Assembly: GCF_014803895.1 (NCBI RefSeq)
Contig: NZ_JAAVAU010000023.1
Coordinates: forward strand, 1 to 64,000
Source of the DNA: Lactobacillus sp.
GTDB lineage: Bacteria > Bacillota > Bacilli > Lactobacillales > Lactobacillaceae
Direction of reading: 5' to 3'
Length of the DNA stretch: 64,000 nt
Part shown: in pieces, positions 8,248 through 17,197 of the stretch
Position numbering within the stretch: position 1 is the first letter of the stretch
How the letters are laid out: each line of letters starts with the position of its first letter
Position numbers and translations under genes: made by a program
The notes under the pieces: generated by a model
What the model saw: only the letters and a program-made list of their open reading frames with translations
Databases searched by the model: none
Told to the model about the DNA's origin: nothing

Positions 8248-8691
8248 TCAACTATTTATTTTTTCTAAATAGTCATTTAAATCAGAGAGTAGGTTAGTCA
8301 ATTGTTCGATTATGTCTGTAGGAAGATCGTGAGTAATTTTTTCAGCAGTAATTTTGAAAACTTTATAGACTTCGTTTACTTTTTCTGCTCCTTTTTCTGT
8401 AATGTAGATACGTTTAATACGAGCAGAATTCGGATCACTCTTTCTAATAATAAGGCCATCGCGTTCCAAGTTTTTGACCATATTAGCAATACTAGCTCCA
8501 CGTAAATGAAAATTATCAGCTAATTCACGTTGAATAATTCCAGGGTTTCGCTTAATAAAACCAAGTGTGCGTGCTTGTTGTGGAGTAAGATGTAAAGAAG
8601 CTGTACTTTCGGCAAACAAACGTTGAGAATTTTTCATATAAAGGCGTAATTGTTGATTCATTTGATCAAATTTTTGAGATTTAGTTGTCAT
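8248..8691 (-). CDS. MarR-family transcriptional regulator of the adjacent ABC exporter
   Basis: 147 residues with a winged helix: LTPQQARTLGFIKRNPG, then NFHLRGASIANMVKNLERDGLI (recognition helix, about residues 61-82) and a wing SARIKRIYIT. MarR proteins are dimeric repressors released by small aromatic or toxic ligands. The gene precedes the ABC exporter at 6412-8169 on the same strand. Three copies of TTAGATATCTAA lie upstream of marR and between the two genes, which fits autorepression plus control of the pump. The specific inducer is unknown. Confidence 0.9.
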   Translation of the reverse strand: MTTKSQKFDQMNQQLRLYMKNSQRLFAESTASLHLTPQQARTLGFIKRNPGIIQRELADNFHLRGASIANMVKNLERDGLIIRKSDPNSARIKRIYITEKGAEKVNEVYKVFKITAEKITHDLPTDIIEQLTNLLSDLNDYLEKINS

Positions 8692-8709
8692 GATTTTTCT
8701 CCTTGATTG

Positions 8710-8721
8710 TTAGGTATCTAA
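8710..8721. promoter_or_regulatory. MarR operator site 3 (TTAGGTATCTAA)
   Basis: Matches 11 of 12 bases of the exporter operator and lies 19 bp upstream of the marR start. It is the likely autoregulatory site. Confidence 0.68.
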
Positions 8722-8852
8722 TAATTGAAATTATAGCTTACTAATTTAGGACTGACAACAAATAATAATTTGTAGTAGGTTAAAAGATAGCTCTTATAAA
8801 AATAACCGAGTAAAATTAAGTTAGTATAATTGATATTATCGAGGTTAGGAAA

Positions 8853-10040
8853 ATGAAATTTAACAAAAAATTTTTAGCAGCGTCTGCAGCTGCGTTATTA
8901 GCAATCAGCCCTAGCGTGTTGGGATTGGTGGAGAACAATATTGTAACTGTCCAAGCTGCAACTAAATCAACTTCAACTCAAGAAGGAACAATTAAGTTAG
9001 TTAGCGGAATTAGTAGTGAAAATTTTCCAGTTTATGACAAAAATGGCAAAAAGATTTCTAGTTCTACTTTTAAGGTAGACCCAGGTACAACCATCAAGAC
9101 TTATGGCGACCCTGTAATTATCAAGGGGCAAAAATACTATAGCCAACAATTTCCAACTTTAACGATTATTAAGGATACACGTTATGTATGGCTCGGCGAT
9201 AATGGCTACATTAAAGCCAAAAATATGGGTACAAGTAACGAAAAAACTGGTGTCATTGGTATTTCACGCAATTCTTATGTTTACGATAAGAATGGCAAGA
9301 GATTGAGCACTTATCGCGGAGGCAAAGCTTATATCAAAGCAGGTACTAAGATTACTTCTAAAGAAAGCAGAGTATATTACTTGCCACAAACTTATTTCAA
9401 CATTGGTGATGGTCACTACATTCGTGCTAGTTATGTAACCGAATATAACGGTAAGAGTTTGTTAGGTTTGAATCATAACTCTTACGTTTACGACAAAAAT
9501 GGTAAGCGTCTTAAGAACTATAACGGTCAAAAGAATGTTGTTTTGAAGGCTAACGGTATTGTCAGCTACTCTGGCACAATAAAGGATGCTACAGATAGCT
9601 CATTGTATTACTTCTATAGTGATAATGATGAAAAGACGGTTAAGACCTTAACTACCAAGACAATTAAAGGCCAAGAATACTATGCAATTGGTAATGGTGG
9701 CTACATCAAGGTAGCTAATGTAAATATGATCAATGGTCGAACAATTTTTACTACTAAATCAACTTATGTAACTCTTAAGTCTGATACTTATGGCTACGAC
9801 GAAAACTTTAAGCAAAATAAAGTTGTCTATAAACGTGGTCAAAAGGTCAAGATTTCTAAATCAGTAATTGATACTAGTGGTGAAGATCCACAATTGTACT
9901 TCCAAGTTGCTGGTAAGAAGAACAAATTGATCTACTGGGGCGATTATGGTGAATATCCAGGCGCAAGTGCTACTTATGATCCAAACTTCAATGCAATTTA
10001 TAGTGCAGTCCCAAGAGAATTTTTATTAACTAGAAATTAA
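8853..10040 (+). CDS. Secreted SLAP-domain surface protein (copy 1)
   Basis: 395 residues with a classical signal peptide (MKFNKK, then a hydrophobic run ending VTVQAA; cleavage about residue 36). The mature part is built from repeated S-layer-protein (SLAP, PF03217-type) units, each marked by VYDKNGK at residues 60-66, 143-149 and 212-218 and by the diverged YGYDENFK at 313-320. Such lysine-rich domains bind anionic wall polymers non-covalently; no LPXTG anchor is present. It forms a pair with the next gene, 16 bp downstream. It is probably an S-layer-associated or wall-bound protein rather than the S-layer lattice itself, given its size and single tandem pair. A consensus -10 (TATAAT, 8825-8830) precedes it. 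Confidence 0.85.
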   Translation: MKFNKKFLAASAAALLAISPSVLGLVENNIVTVQAATKSTSTQEGTIKLVSGISSENFPVYDKNGKKISSSTFKVDPGTTIKTYGDPVIIKGQKYYSQQFPTLTIIKDTRYVWLGDNGYIKAKNMGTSNEKTGVIGISRNSYVYDKNGKRLSTYRGGKAYIKAGTKITSKESRVYYLPQTYFNIGDGHYIRASYVTEYNGKSLLGLNHNSYVYDKNGKRLKNYNGQKNVVLKANGIVSYSGTIKDATDSSLYYFYSDNDEKTVKTLTTKTIKGQEYYAIGNGGYIKVANVNMINGRTIFTTKSTYVTLKSDTYGYDENFKQNKVVYKRGQKVKISKSVIDTSGEDPQLYFQVAGKKNKLIYWGDYGEYPGASATYDPNFNAIYSAVPREFLLTRN

Positions 10041-10056
10041 TTTCTGAGGTTGAAAA

Positions 10057-11241
10057 ATGAAGTTTAACAAGAAAATTGCAGCAGTTTCAATTGCTGCTTT
10101 GTTAACAGTAAGTCCCAGTGTTTTAGGTTTAGTAGAAAATAATATTACTGTTCAAGCAGCAACTAAATCTAGCGAAAAGCAAGTAAATACAATTAAATTA
10201 ACGAATAACCTTAATGGTGTAAGTATTCCTGTTTATGATAAAAATGGAAAGAAAATTTCAAAGCCCACTACTAAATTAGAAGTTGGTAAAACGATTAAGA
10301 TTATCGGTGAACCCGTCCTTCTTAATGGTGAGAAATATTATAGTGGATGGTTCCCATCTGTAGCCATTATCAAAGAAAACACCTATGTTTGGTTAGGCGA
10401 TAATGGTTACATCAAATCTAGAAATATGGGCACTAGTAATGAAAAAACTGGTGTAATTACTATTTCACGTAATTCCTATGTTTATGATAAAAATGGCCAA
10501 AGATTGAAGACTTATCGTGGTGGAAAGGCCTATATTAAAGCTGGGACTAAGATTACTTCTAAGCAAAAGCGAACTTACTATATTCCTCAAACTTACTTTG
10601 AAGTTGGGAAAGGCGAATATGTTCGTGCTGCTTATGTGACTGAATATAATGGTAAAGGTTTGTTGGGATTAAGTCATAATTCTTATATTTATGATAAGAA
10701 TGGTAAACGATTAAATAATTTTAATGGTCAAAAGAATGTGGTTTTAAAAGCTGGTAGTATTGTTAGCTATACTGGCAAGATAACTAATGCAACGAATAGT
10801 TCATCATATTATTTCTACAATACTAGTGACGACGGGACTGCTAAAACTTCAACTATCAAAACCATTAAAGGCCAAGAATACTATGCAATTGGTAATGGTG
10901 GTTATATTAAAGCAGCTAACGTTAATACGATTAACGGACATGTAATGTATACTAATAAGCCAACTTATGTAACTTTAGAAACAGATGTATATGGCTATGA
11001 TGAAAACTTCAAGCAAAATAAAACTGTTTACAAGCGTGGTCAAAAAGTAAAAGTGTCTAAGTCAGTCATTGATAGAAGTGGCGAAGATCCCCAATTATAC
11101 TTCCAAGTTTCAGGTAAGAAAAACCAACTAATCTACTGGGGTGACTATGGTGAATATCCTGGAGTAGGTTTAGATACAATTTACGATCCAAATAGTAATT
11201 ATCAAATAATTCCCAGAGAATTCTTGTTGAATAGAAATTAA
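10057..11241 (+). CDS. Secreted SLAP-domain surface protein (copy 2)
   Basis: 394 residues, clearly a tandem duplicate of the previous gene. It shares the signal peptide, the VYDKNGK repeats, the block GNGGYIK and the near-identical C-terminus from YGYDENFKQNK through REFLLNRN. Divergence is greatest just after the signal peptide and in the loop before YYFYN. Translated from the same mRNA (16-bp gap, weak GAGG ribosome site), it gives a two-component surface layer module that ends at a strong terminator. Its function beyond wall attachment is unknown. Confidence 0.85.
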   Translation: MKFNKKIAAVSIAALLTVSPSVLGLVENNITVQAATKSSEKQVNTIKLTNNLNGVSIPVYDKNGKKISKPTTKLEVGKTIKIIGEPVLLNGEKYYSGWFPSVAIIKENTYVWLGDNGYIKSRNMGTSNEKTGVITISRNSYVYDKNGQRLKTYRGGKAYIKAGTKITSKQKRTYYIPQTYFEVGKGEYVRAAYVTEYNGKGLLGLSHNSYIYDKNGKRLNNFNGQKNVVLKAGSIVSYTGKITNATNSSSYYFYNTSDDGTAKTSTIKTIKGQEYYAIGNGGYIKAANVNTINGHVMYTNKPTYVTLETDVYGYDENFKQNKTVYKRGQKVKVSKSVIDRSGEDPQLYFQVSGKKNQLIYWGDYGEYPGVGLDTIYDPNSNYQIIPREFLLNRN

Positions 11242-11282
11242 AAAATAACCTAGGTACAAGTAAGAGTACCTGGGTTATTTTT
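11242..11282 (+). terminator. Terminator of the SLAP gene pair
   Basis: Stem AAATAACCTAGGTAC paired with GTACCTGGGTTATTT (one G-T pair), then a T-run. Confidence 0.88.
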
Positions 11283-11374
11283 GTTTTATCTTATTTTTCT
11301 AATTTATTGATTAATTTAACAAGAACACAACAGTTGTCAAAGCTATTCATTTGAGTGTATTTTTGATTCTCAAT

Positions 11375-11426
11375 TTGACAATTAGTCCACTTGTATACTA
11401 ATATTATAAAAGTACACAGGTAGACT
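11375..11426 (+). promoter_or_regulatory. Promoter with paired MarR operators
   Basis: A -35 TTGACA (11375-11380) and a -10 TAATAT (11399-11404) are 18 bp apart. Two related imperfect palindromes overlap or follow them: AGTCCACTTGTATACT (11384-11399) and AGTACACAGGTAGACT (11411-11426). They agree at 12 of 16 positions, are also inverted relative to each other, and are 27 bp apart. Position and symmetry fit autorepression by the MarR protein encoded next. Confidence 0.72.
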
Positions 11427-11450
11427 ATTTTTAGAAAGGCTAGAACAATC

Positions 11451-11885
11451 ATGGAAGTAAGTGACACAGAAGAATTAAATTTAGCAATAATTCGCGGGAA
11501 TAAGGCTTATGACTATTGGTCTGAAAAAGCTAACCTTTCGAATTATTTATCAGTCATCCTTTATGAGTTATTAATTCGTCCAAAATTATCTCAAAAAGAA
11601 CTGACTAAATTGTCTGATTTACCTAAACAATCAATTAATAAGGGAATTCATCTTTTATATGAGCAAGGTTTCATTAATTTGACGCCGTCTGAGAAAGATA
11701 ATCGTGTTAAATATTGTGAACTAACCGCAGAAGGGAAAGATTATGCTAAGCGCGTGATGACTCCATTAATGGAATTGGAAGAAAAAACCGCTGAAAAGAT
11801 GGGCAAAGAAAAAATGGAACAATTAACACTTTTGATGACTGAATGGAGCGATACTTTTTGGAAATTAATGAAAGAAAGGAAGTAA
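11451..11885 (+). CDS. MarR-family regulator of the heterodimeric ABC exporter
   Basis: 144 residues. The winged helix runs LSQKELTKLSDLPKQSINKG (about 46-65), then IHLLYEQGFINL and a wing with EKDNRVKYCELTAEG. It is the first gene of a three-gene operon: its stop codon is followed three bases later by the start of the first ABC half-transporter, whose ribosome site AAGGAAG lies inside the marR end. It probably represses its own operon through the operator pair at 11384-11426. It is only distantly similar to the MarR protein at 8248-8691 and has a different operator. Confidence 0.9.
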   Translation: MEVSDTEELNLAIIRGNKAYDYWSEKANLSNYLSVILYELLIRPKLSQKELTKLSDLPKQSINKGIHLLYEQGFINLTPSEKDNRVKYCELTAEGKDYAKRVMTPLMELEEKTAEKMGKEKMEQLTLLMTEWSDTFWKLMKERK

Positions 11886-11888
11886 TGG

Positions 11889-13622
11889 ATGAAGATTTTA
11901 GTACCGCATTTAAAAAATTATAAAAAAGAAATTGTTGGTGCGATAGTCTCCGTTTTGATTTCTGCATTTGCGACCTTATGGCAACCACGCTTACTTGAAG
12001 ATATTCAAAAAGCTATTTTGGCTGATAAGCATAATAGTATTTTGCGTGATGGTATTGGCTTAGTAGTTCTAGCTATCTTGGCTATTGGAGCGGGGATTTT
12101 TAATATTTATTTTGCTGCTAAGCTCGCGCAAGGTGTGACTTCAGATTTACGTGAACAAACTTATGCTAAAATTCAAAGTTTTTCATTTGGCAATATTGAA
12201 AAATTTTCTAGCGGTTCATTAGTGGTACGTTTAATTAACGACATGAACCAAATCATGAATATGATTATTATTTTCTTCATGCAGTTATTACGATTGCCTC
12301 TTATTCTGGGCGGTTCATTAGTTTTAGCGATTGTAACTATTCCTCGTTATTGGTGGGCTCCAATTGTTATGCTGGTAGGAATGGTTGTTGTAGGCTATTT
12401 TGTTTTAAAAAGAATGAATAGCCTTTTTGATAAAATGCAGAAATATATGGATCGTATCTCAACTAGCGTTAAAGAGGACCTCCAGGGTATGCGGGTTGTG
12501 AAGTCATTTAACCAAGAAAGTAGTGAAATTAATAAATTTAATCATACTTCTGATAAGTTAAATGATGTTAATATTCAGATTGGTTACTGGTTCTCAGCAA
12601 TCATGCCCGCTTTTATGTTGATTGCTTATATCATTATTTCCCTGGTTATATTTTTAGTTGGGAAAAGCATCATGGCTCATCCAAGTGATGTAGCAGTGGT
12701 GTCGCCATATGTTTCCTATATTTTGACTTTATTATTTGCCATTTTAAATGGTGGAATGATGATGATGAGTTTTTCTCGTGGGATGATTTCTTTAGGACGT
12801 ATCAAGGAAGTATTGGATACAGAACCTGATGTTAAATTTGTAAAAAGTGATTCCGACAAGCCAGTAAAAGGCAGCATTGAGTTTGACCACGTATCTTTTA
12901 CTTACCCGGGAAATAATCAACCAACTTTAACGGATATTTCTTTTAAGGCTGAACCTGGACAAATGGTTGGTATAGTTGGGGCGACAGGATCTGGTAAGAG
13001 TACCTTAGCTCAACTAATCCCTCGTTTATATGATCCAACTACAGGTACAATCAAGATTGGCGGTAAAAATTTAAAAGATATTGGTGAAAAGTCACTGAGA
13101 AAGACTGTTTCAATGGTCTTACAAAAAGCAATTCTATTTTCAGGTACGATTGCTTCTAATCTCCGTCAAGGTAAAGAAGATGCGACTAATTATGAACTAA
13201 AACGTGCTTCTGAGATAGCACAAGCTCAAGAATTCGTTGGTCAATATCCTGATGAGTTTGATCATGAAGTTGAAGAGAGATCAGCAAACTTTTCTGGTGG
13301 TCAAAAGCAGCGACTTTCAATTGCGCGTGGAGTTATTAGTCAACCGCCAATTTTGATTTTAGATGATTCGACTTCAGCTTTGGATGCTAAGTCAGAAAAG
13401 TTAGTTCAAGAAGCACTAGAGCATGATCTAAAAGAAACGACAACGATGATTATTGCGGAAAAAATCGTTTCAGTGATGCATGCAGATAAAATTTTAGTTC
13501 TAGATGATGGAAAATTAGTCGCTCAAGGAACTCATGAAGAGTTATTGAAAACTTCACCGATTTATCAAGATATTTATAAGACTCAAAAGGCTAAAGAAAA
13601 CAGAGGTGAATTGAATGACTGA
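11889..13622 (+). CDS. Heterodimeric ABC exporter subunit with degenerate catalytic site (YheI/LmrC-like)
   Basis: 577 residues, six membrane segments plus an ATPase domain. Walker A GATGSGKST (about 363-371) and signature FSGGQKQR (about 467) are canonical. The Walker B glutamate is replaced by aspartate (ILILDDSTSALD, about 487), and the switch histidine is replaced by glutamate (IIAEK, about 522). These are the marks of the catalytically impaired half of asymmetric exporters such as LmrCD, BmrCD and TM287/288. Its intact signature completes the active site of the partner encoded next, with which it overlaps by 8 bp. It is probably a multidrug or lipid-linked substrate exporter. Confidence 0.9.
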   Translation: MKILVPHLKNYKKEIVGAIVSVLISAFATLWQPRLLEDIQKAILADKHNSILRDGIGLVVLAILAIGAGIFNIYFAAKLAQGVTSDLREQTYAKIQSFSFGNIEKFSSGSLVVRLINDMNQIMNMIIIFFMQLLRLPLILGGSLVLAIVTIPRYWWAPIVMLVGMVVVGYFVLKRMNSLFDKMQKYMDRISTSVKEDLQGMRVVKSFNQESSEINKFNHTSDKLNDVNIQIGYWFSAIMPAFMLIAYIIISLVIFLVGKSIMAHPSDVAVVSPYVSYILTLLFAILNGGMMMMSFSRGMISLGRIKEVLDTEPDVKFVKSDSDKPVKGSIEFDHVSFTYPGNNQPTLTDISFKAEPGQMVGIVGATGSGKSTLAQLIPRLYDPTTGTIKIGGKNLKDIGEKSLRKTVSMVLQKAILFSGTIASNLRQGKEDATNYELKRASEIAQAQEFVGQYPDEFDHEVEERSANFSGGQKQRLSIARGVISQPPILILDDSTSALDAKSEKLVQEALEHDLKETTTMIIAEKIVSVMHADKILVLDDGKLVAQGTHEELLKTSPIYQDIYKTQKAKENRGELND

Positions 13623-15384
13623 TACTAAAAAAGCATTGGCCTATTTTGCTCGCTATCTGAAAAAATACTGGAAAGGCATCACAATTGTGATTGTGTTATC
13701 ACTTGTTTCAACTCTTTCGCAAGTGATTGGACCACTATTTTTAGGTAATGCAGTACGTGACTTAACCAATGCTGTGACTCACTTAGGTAGTGGTAATTAT
13801 TCGTTAAATAAGTTCTATAGTGCGTTAGCTTACATGTTAGGTTCCTACGCGTTAGGAATAATTGCAATATTTATTGCTTGGATGGTAATGTCCAAATTTA
13901 ACGCTGATGCAACTAATGATATGCGTGAAAATTTGTTTTCTAAGTTTCAAAGAATGCTAATTCGATATTTTGACACCCATCAAGATGGTAAGTTGTTGTC
14001 ACTATTTAACTCAGATTTAGATAATATTTTTAACGCTATGAATAACGCCGTCTTTGAAGTGATTTCTCAGGGTACTTTATTTATTGGAACAATCATCATG
14101 ATGTTTGTGATTAATGTGAAGATGGCTTTTTTCACGGTAGTTACGACGCCATTTATCATAATTATTAGTTTGATTATTATGAAAAAAGCGCGCTTTTACC
14201 TAGATAAGCAACAAGATAAAATCGGTGATTTGAATGGTTATGTCAATGAGCAGATCAATGGGCAAAAAGTAATAATTACTAATGGTTTGCAAAAAGAATC
14301 AGTTGCTGTTTTTAGAAAGTATAACAATAGTGTTCGTAGGACTATGTTCAAAGGGCAATTTTATTCGGGGATGCTTTTTCCATTACTTCAAGGATTATCA
14401 CTTTTGAATTTGGCAATTGTAATTGCTGGGGGAGCTTGGTTAATTATGAGCGGCCAAGTTTCTAGTGCTGTAGGCTTAGGATTGATTGTTGCCTTTGTAG
14501 AATATTCTCAAACTTATTTCCAACCGTTGACCCAATTAACTTCAATTTATTCAATGATCCAATTAGCTTTAACTGGTGGTAAGAGATTAGCTAAAGTTGA
14601 AGAACAAGATGAAGAAGACACTGTACCTAACGGTAAGGTTTTAAAAGGGATTGAAAAAGGCGTTAAACTTGAAGATGTTCATTTTGGTTATGTCCCTGGA
14701 AAAGAAGTCTTGCATGGCGTAAGTATTGACGTTGATAGAGAAAAATCAGTTGCTGTAGTTGGTCCAACGGGTTCTGGGAAAACAACAATCATGAACTTGG
14801 TTAATCGGTTTTATGATGTAAATTCAGGAAGAATAACTTTTGATGATGTAGATATCAGAGATATTACTTTAGAATCACTTCGAAATAATGTTGGTATTGT
14901 TTTGCAAGAATCAGTTTTATTTACTGGAACGATCGAAGATAATATCAAATATGGTAAGCCTAATGCTAGTCGCGAGGAAGTAATTGCTGCCGCTAAGGAA
15001 GCAAATATTCATGATTTTATTATGACTTTGCCTGATGGATATGATACGCATGTGTCAGAAGAAAATTCGATTTTTTCAACTGGTCAAAAACAGTTAATTT
15101 CAATTGCACGAACAATTTTGATTGATCCAGAATTTTTAATTTTAGATGAGGCTACTTCTAATGTGGATACTGTTACTGAAGAAAAGATTCAAAGAGCAAT
15201 GGATGCAGTTATTGCAGGAAGAACAAGTTTTATCATTGCCCATAGATTGAAGACAATTTTAAATTCAGATAAAATTGTTGTATTGAAAGATGGAAATGTG
15301 ATTGAAGAGGGTAATCATCAACAACTTTTGAAGAAAAAGGGCTTTTATTATGGACTTTATACTAATCAAATGGCATTTGAATAA
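13615..15384 (+). CDS. Heterodimeric ABC exporter subunit with intact Walker B (YheH/LmrD-like)
   Basis: 589 residues, six membrane segments plus an ATPase domain. Walker A GPTGSGKTT (about 382-390), Walker B FLILDEATSNVD with the catalytic glutamate, and switch histidine IIAHRL (about 540) are intact. The signature is degenerate: FSTGQKQ instead of SGGQ (about 486). The changes complement those of the upstream subunit exactly, so one composite ATP site is consensus and the other is degenerate. The 8-bp overlap with the upstream gene implies coupled translation in equal amounts. It is the last gene of the marR-ABC-ABC operon. Confidence 0.9.
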   Translation: MTDTKKALAYFARYLKKYWKGITIVIVLSLVSTLSQVIGPLFLGNAVRDLTNAVTHLGSGNYSLNKFYSALAYMLGSYALGIIAIFIAWMVMSKFNADATNDMRENLFSKFQRMLIRYFDTHQDGKLLSLFNSDLDNIFNAMNNAVFEVISQGTLFIGTIIMMFVINVKMAFFTVVTTPFIIIISLIIMKKARFYLDKQQDKIGDLNGYVNEQINGQKVIITNGLQKESVAVFRKYNNSVRRTMFKGQFYSGMLFPLLQGLSLLNLAIVIAGGAWLIMSGQVSSAVGLGLIVAFVEYSQTYFQPLTQLTSIYSMIQLALTGGKRLAKVEEQDEEDTVPNGKVLKGIEKGVKLEDVHFGYVPGKEVLHGVSIDVDREKSVAVVGPTGSGKTTIMNLVNRFYDVNSGRITFDDVDIRDITLESLRNNVGIVLQESVLFTGTIEDNIKYGKPNASREEVIAAAKEANIHDFIMTLPDGYDTHVSEENSIFSTGQKQLISIARTILIDPEFLILDEATSNVDTVTEEKIQRAMDAVIAGRTSFIIAHRLKTILNSDKIVVLKDGNVIEEGNHQQLLKKKGFYYGLYTNQMAFE

Positions 15385-15393
15385 TTAGTGAGC

Positions 15394-15442
15394 GTTATAA
15401 GTGCTATAACTATATTAAGGAAGTTCATTTAATTGTTATAAC
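15394..15442 (+). repeat. GTTATA half-site repeats upstream of the orphan amino-acid binding protein
   Basis: An inverted repeat GTTATA-5-TATAAC (15394-15410) is followed by the 8-bp palindrome GTTATAAC (15435-15442), all within 75 bp of the start codon. The same short sequence three times in a promoter region suggests a regulator site. No match is seen before the glnQ operon, so the orphan gene seems separately controlled. Confidence 0.4.
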
Positions 15443-15466
15443 TAAAAATACTGCGGAGGTGGAGTA

Positions 15467-16297
15467 ATGCCGAGAAAAAAAGTCAAAGCATTTTTATTAG
15501 TTTTAATTGGTTTGTTTTTCTTTACTCTCACAGCTTGTGGTAAAGCAAGTAATCGAAATGCGTATGAAGAAATTAAACAATCTAAAAAAATTGTTTGGGG
15601 TGTAAAAGCCGATACTCGTTTATTTGGTTTAATGAGTATTAAAACAGGTAAAATTGAAGGCTTTGAAATTGATTTAGCTAATGCATTAACGAAAGAAATT
15701 TTAGGAAAAAATGGTCAGGCTGATTTTGTTCAAACAACTACTAAATCAAAAATTCCATTACTAAAAAATGGTAATATTGATGCAGTTCTAGCAGCAATGA
15801 CTATTACACCAGAACGAAAAAAAGAAGTGTTGTTTACAAATCCATACTTTAATGCTGGTCAGTCGCTCTTAGTACATAAAAATTCTAAAATTAAGTCAAT
15901 CAAAGACTTAAATAAAAAGGGAATGGTTGTTTTGGCTGTTAAAGGAACAACTGCTGTAGCCAATATTAAAAAGTTTGCACCAAAAGCTAAGACGCTTGAG
16001 TATGATGATTATGGTCAAGCTTTTACGGCATTAAAGGCTCATCAAGGTGAAGCTCTAACTACGGATAGTGGTATTTTGGCTGGTCTAGCTAAAGAAAGCA
16101 AAGGTTATAAGTTAGTTGGTGGAAACTTTACTAGTGATCCGTATGGAATTGCCGTTAATAAAGGGCAAACAAAATTTGCTTCTGCATTAAATAAAGCTTT
16201 AACTCGTTTGAGAAAAAATGGTACTTATAATAAACTTGTGAAAAAATGGTTTGGTAATATTCCAGGTTTTGATGTTAAATACGCCGAAAAGGAATAA
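15467..16297 (+). CDS. Orphan glutamine/glutamate ABC transporter binding lipoprotein
   Basis: 276 residues. It is a lipoprotein, with signal peptide and lipobox LTAC (cysteine at residue 25). The mature part is a family-3 amino-acid-binding fold: IVWGVKADTRLFG, IEGFEIDLANALT, DAVLAAMTITPERK, VKGTTAV and YGIAVNKG. It is very close to the binding protein of the following operon (17198-18013), with the same motifs in the same order. It stands alone with its own ribosome site (GGAGGTGG) and terminator, with no permease of its own. It therefore probably delivers a related amino acid to the neighbouring permease, and looks like a duplicated glnH with altered specificity or expression. Confidence 0.88.
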   Translation: MPRKKVKAFLLVLIGLFFFTLTACGKASNRNAYEEIKQSKKIVWGVKADTRLFGLMSIKTGKIEGFEIDLANALTKEILGKNGQADFVQTTTKSKIPLLKNGNIDAVLAAMTITPERKKEVLFTNPYFNAGQSLLVHKNSKIKSIKDLNKKGMVVLAVKGTTAVANIKKFAPKAKTLEYDDYGQAFTALKAHQGEALTTDSGILAGLAKESKGYKLVGGNFTSDPYGIAVNKGQTKFASALNKALTRLRKNGTYNKLVKKWFGNIPGFDVKYAEKE

Positions 16298-16345
16298 TAA
16301 AAAGGGAACATTTATTTCTTAACTGAAGAAATTTGTTCCTTTTTT
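16298..16345 (+). terminator. Terminator of the orphan binding-protein gene
   Basis: A long hairpin: GGAACA outer arm, ATTTCTT/AAGAAAT inner arm, GTTCC closing, followed by six T residues. Confidence 0.88.
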
Positions 16346-16450
16346 AATTAAAATCTCAAACTTATTGTATTAATTTCATGATTTTTAAAGCCAAAATGTT
16401 AAACATAGGGTAAAATAGGAAACGTGAAAACAAAAGAGAGGGGAATAAGC

Positions 16451-17188
16451 ATGGCTGCGATTATTGAATTTAAAGATGTTAATAAATATTATGGAAAACT
16501 TCATGCTTTAAAAAATATTAACTTGTCCATTGAAGAAGGACAAGTTGTAAGTATTATTGGGCCATCCGGTTCAGGTAAAAGTACTTTAATTAGAACAATG
16601 AATGGACTTGAAAAGATTAATTCAGGTCAACTAATTGTTACTGGATATGATATTGCTGATAAGAAGACTGATTTGAATAAAATTCGCAAGAATGTTGGTA
16701 TGGTATTCCAGCACTTTAATTTATATGAAAATCACACTGTGCTTGAAAATATTACCTTAGCTCCTAAAATTGTCTTACATCGTGATGATAAAGAAAATCA
16801 TCAAATTGCAATGGATCTTTTAAAAAAGGTAGGATTATCTGATAAAGCTGATTATTATCCACGCCAACTTTCTGGTGGTCAAAAGCAACGTGTAGCAATT
16901 GCAAGGTCACTTGCTATGAAACCAAAGGCAATTTTATTTGATGAACCAACTAGTGCACTTGATCCTGAAATGATTCAAGATGTATTGAACGTCATGAAGC
17001 TTGTTGCTGAGGAAGGATTAACTATGGTTGTTGTGACTCATGAAATGGGTTTTGCACGTGAAGTTGGTGATCGGGTGATCTTCTTTGATAAAGGTGAAGT
17101 TATTGAAGACGAAAATCCTGATGAATTTTTTGATCATCCAAAAAGTGAACGAGCACGTCAATTCTTAAGTAAAGTTATTACTGACTAG
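16451..17188 (+). CDS. glnQ: Glutamine ABC transporter ATPase
   Basis: 245 residues. ATP-binding subunit of a polar amino acid importer (GlnQ/HisP family). Walker [11 protein letters not shown]-loop [12 protein letters not shown], signature LSGGQKQR, Walker [15 protein letters not shown] and switch VTHEMGFA are all canonical. The start is placed at the ATG at 16451, which has GAGGGG upstream; the in-frame GTG nine codons earlier has none. It is the first gene of a four-gene operon (ATPase, binding protein, two permeases) with gaps of 9, -4 and 15 bp. Confidence 0.93.
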   Translation: MAAIIEFKDVNKYYGKLHALKNINLSIEEGQVVSIIGPSGSGKSTLIRTMNGLEKINSGQLIVTGYDIADKKTDLNKIRKNVGMVFQHFNLYENHTVLENITLAPKIVLHRDDKENHQIAMDLLKKVGLSDKADYYPRQLSGGQKQRVAIARSLAMKPKAILFDEPTSALDPEMIQDVLNVMKLVAEEGLTMVVVTHEMGFAREVGDRVIFFDKGEVIEDENPDEFFDHPKSERARQFLSKVITD

Positions 17189-17197
17189 GTGGTTACT

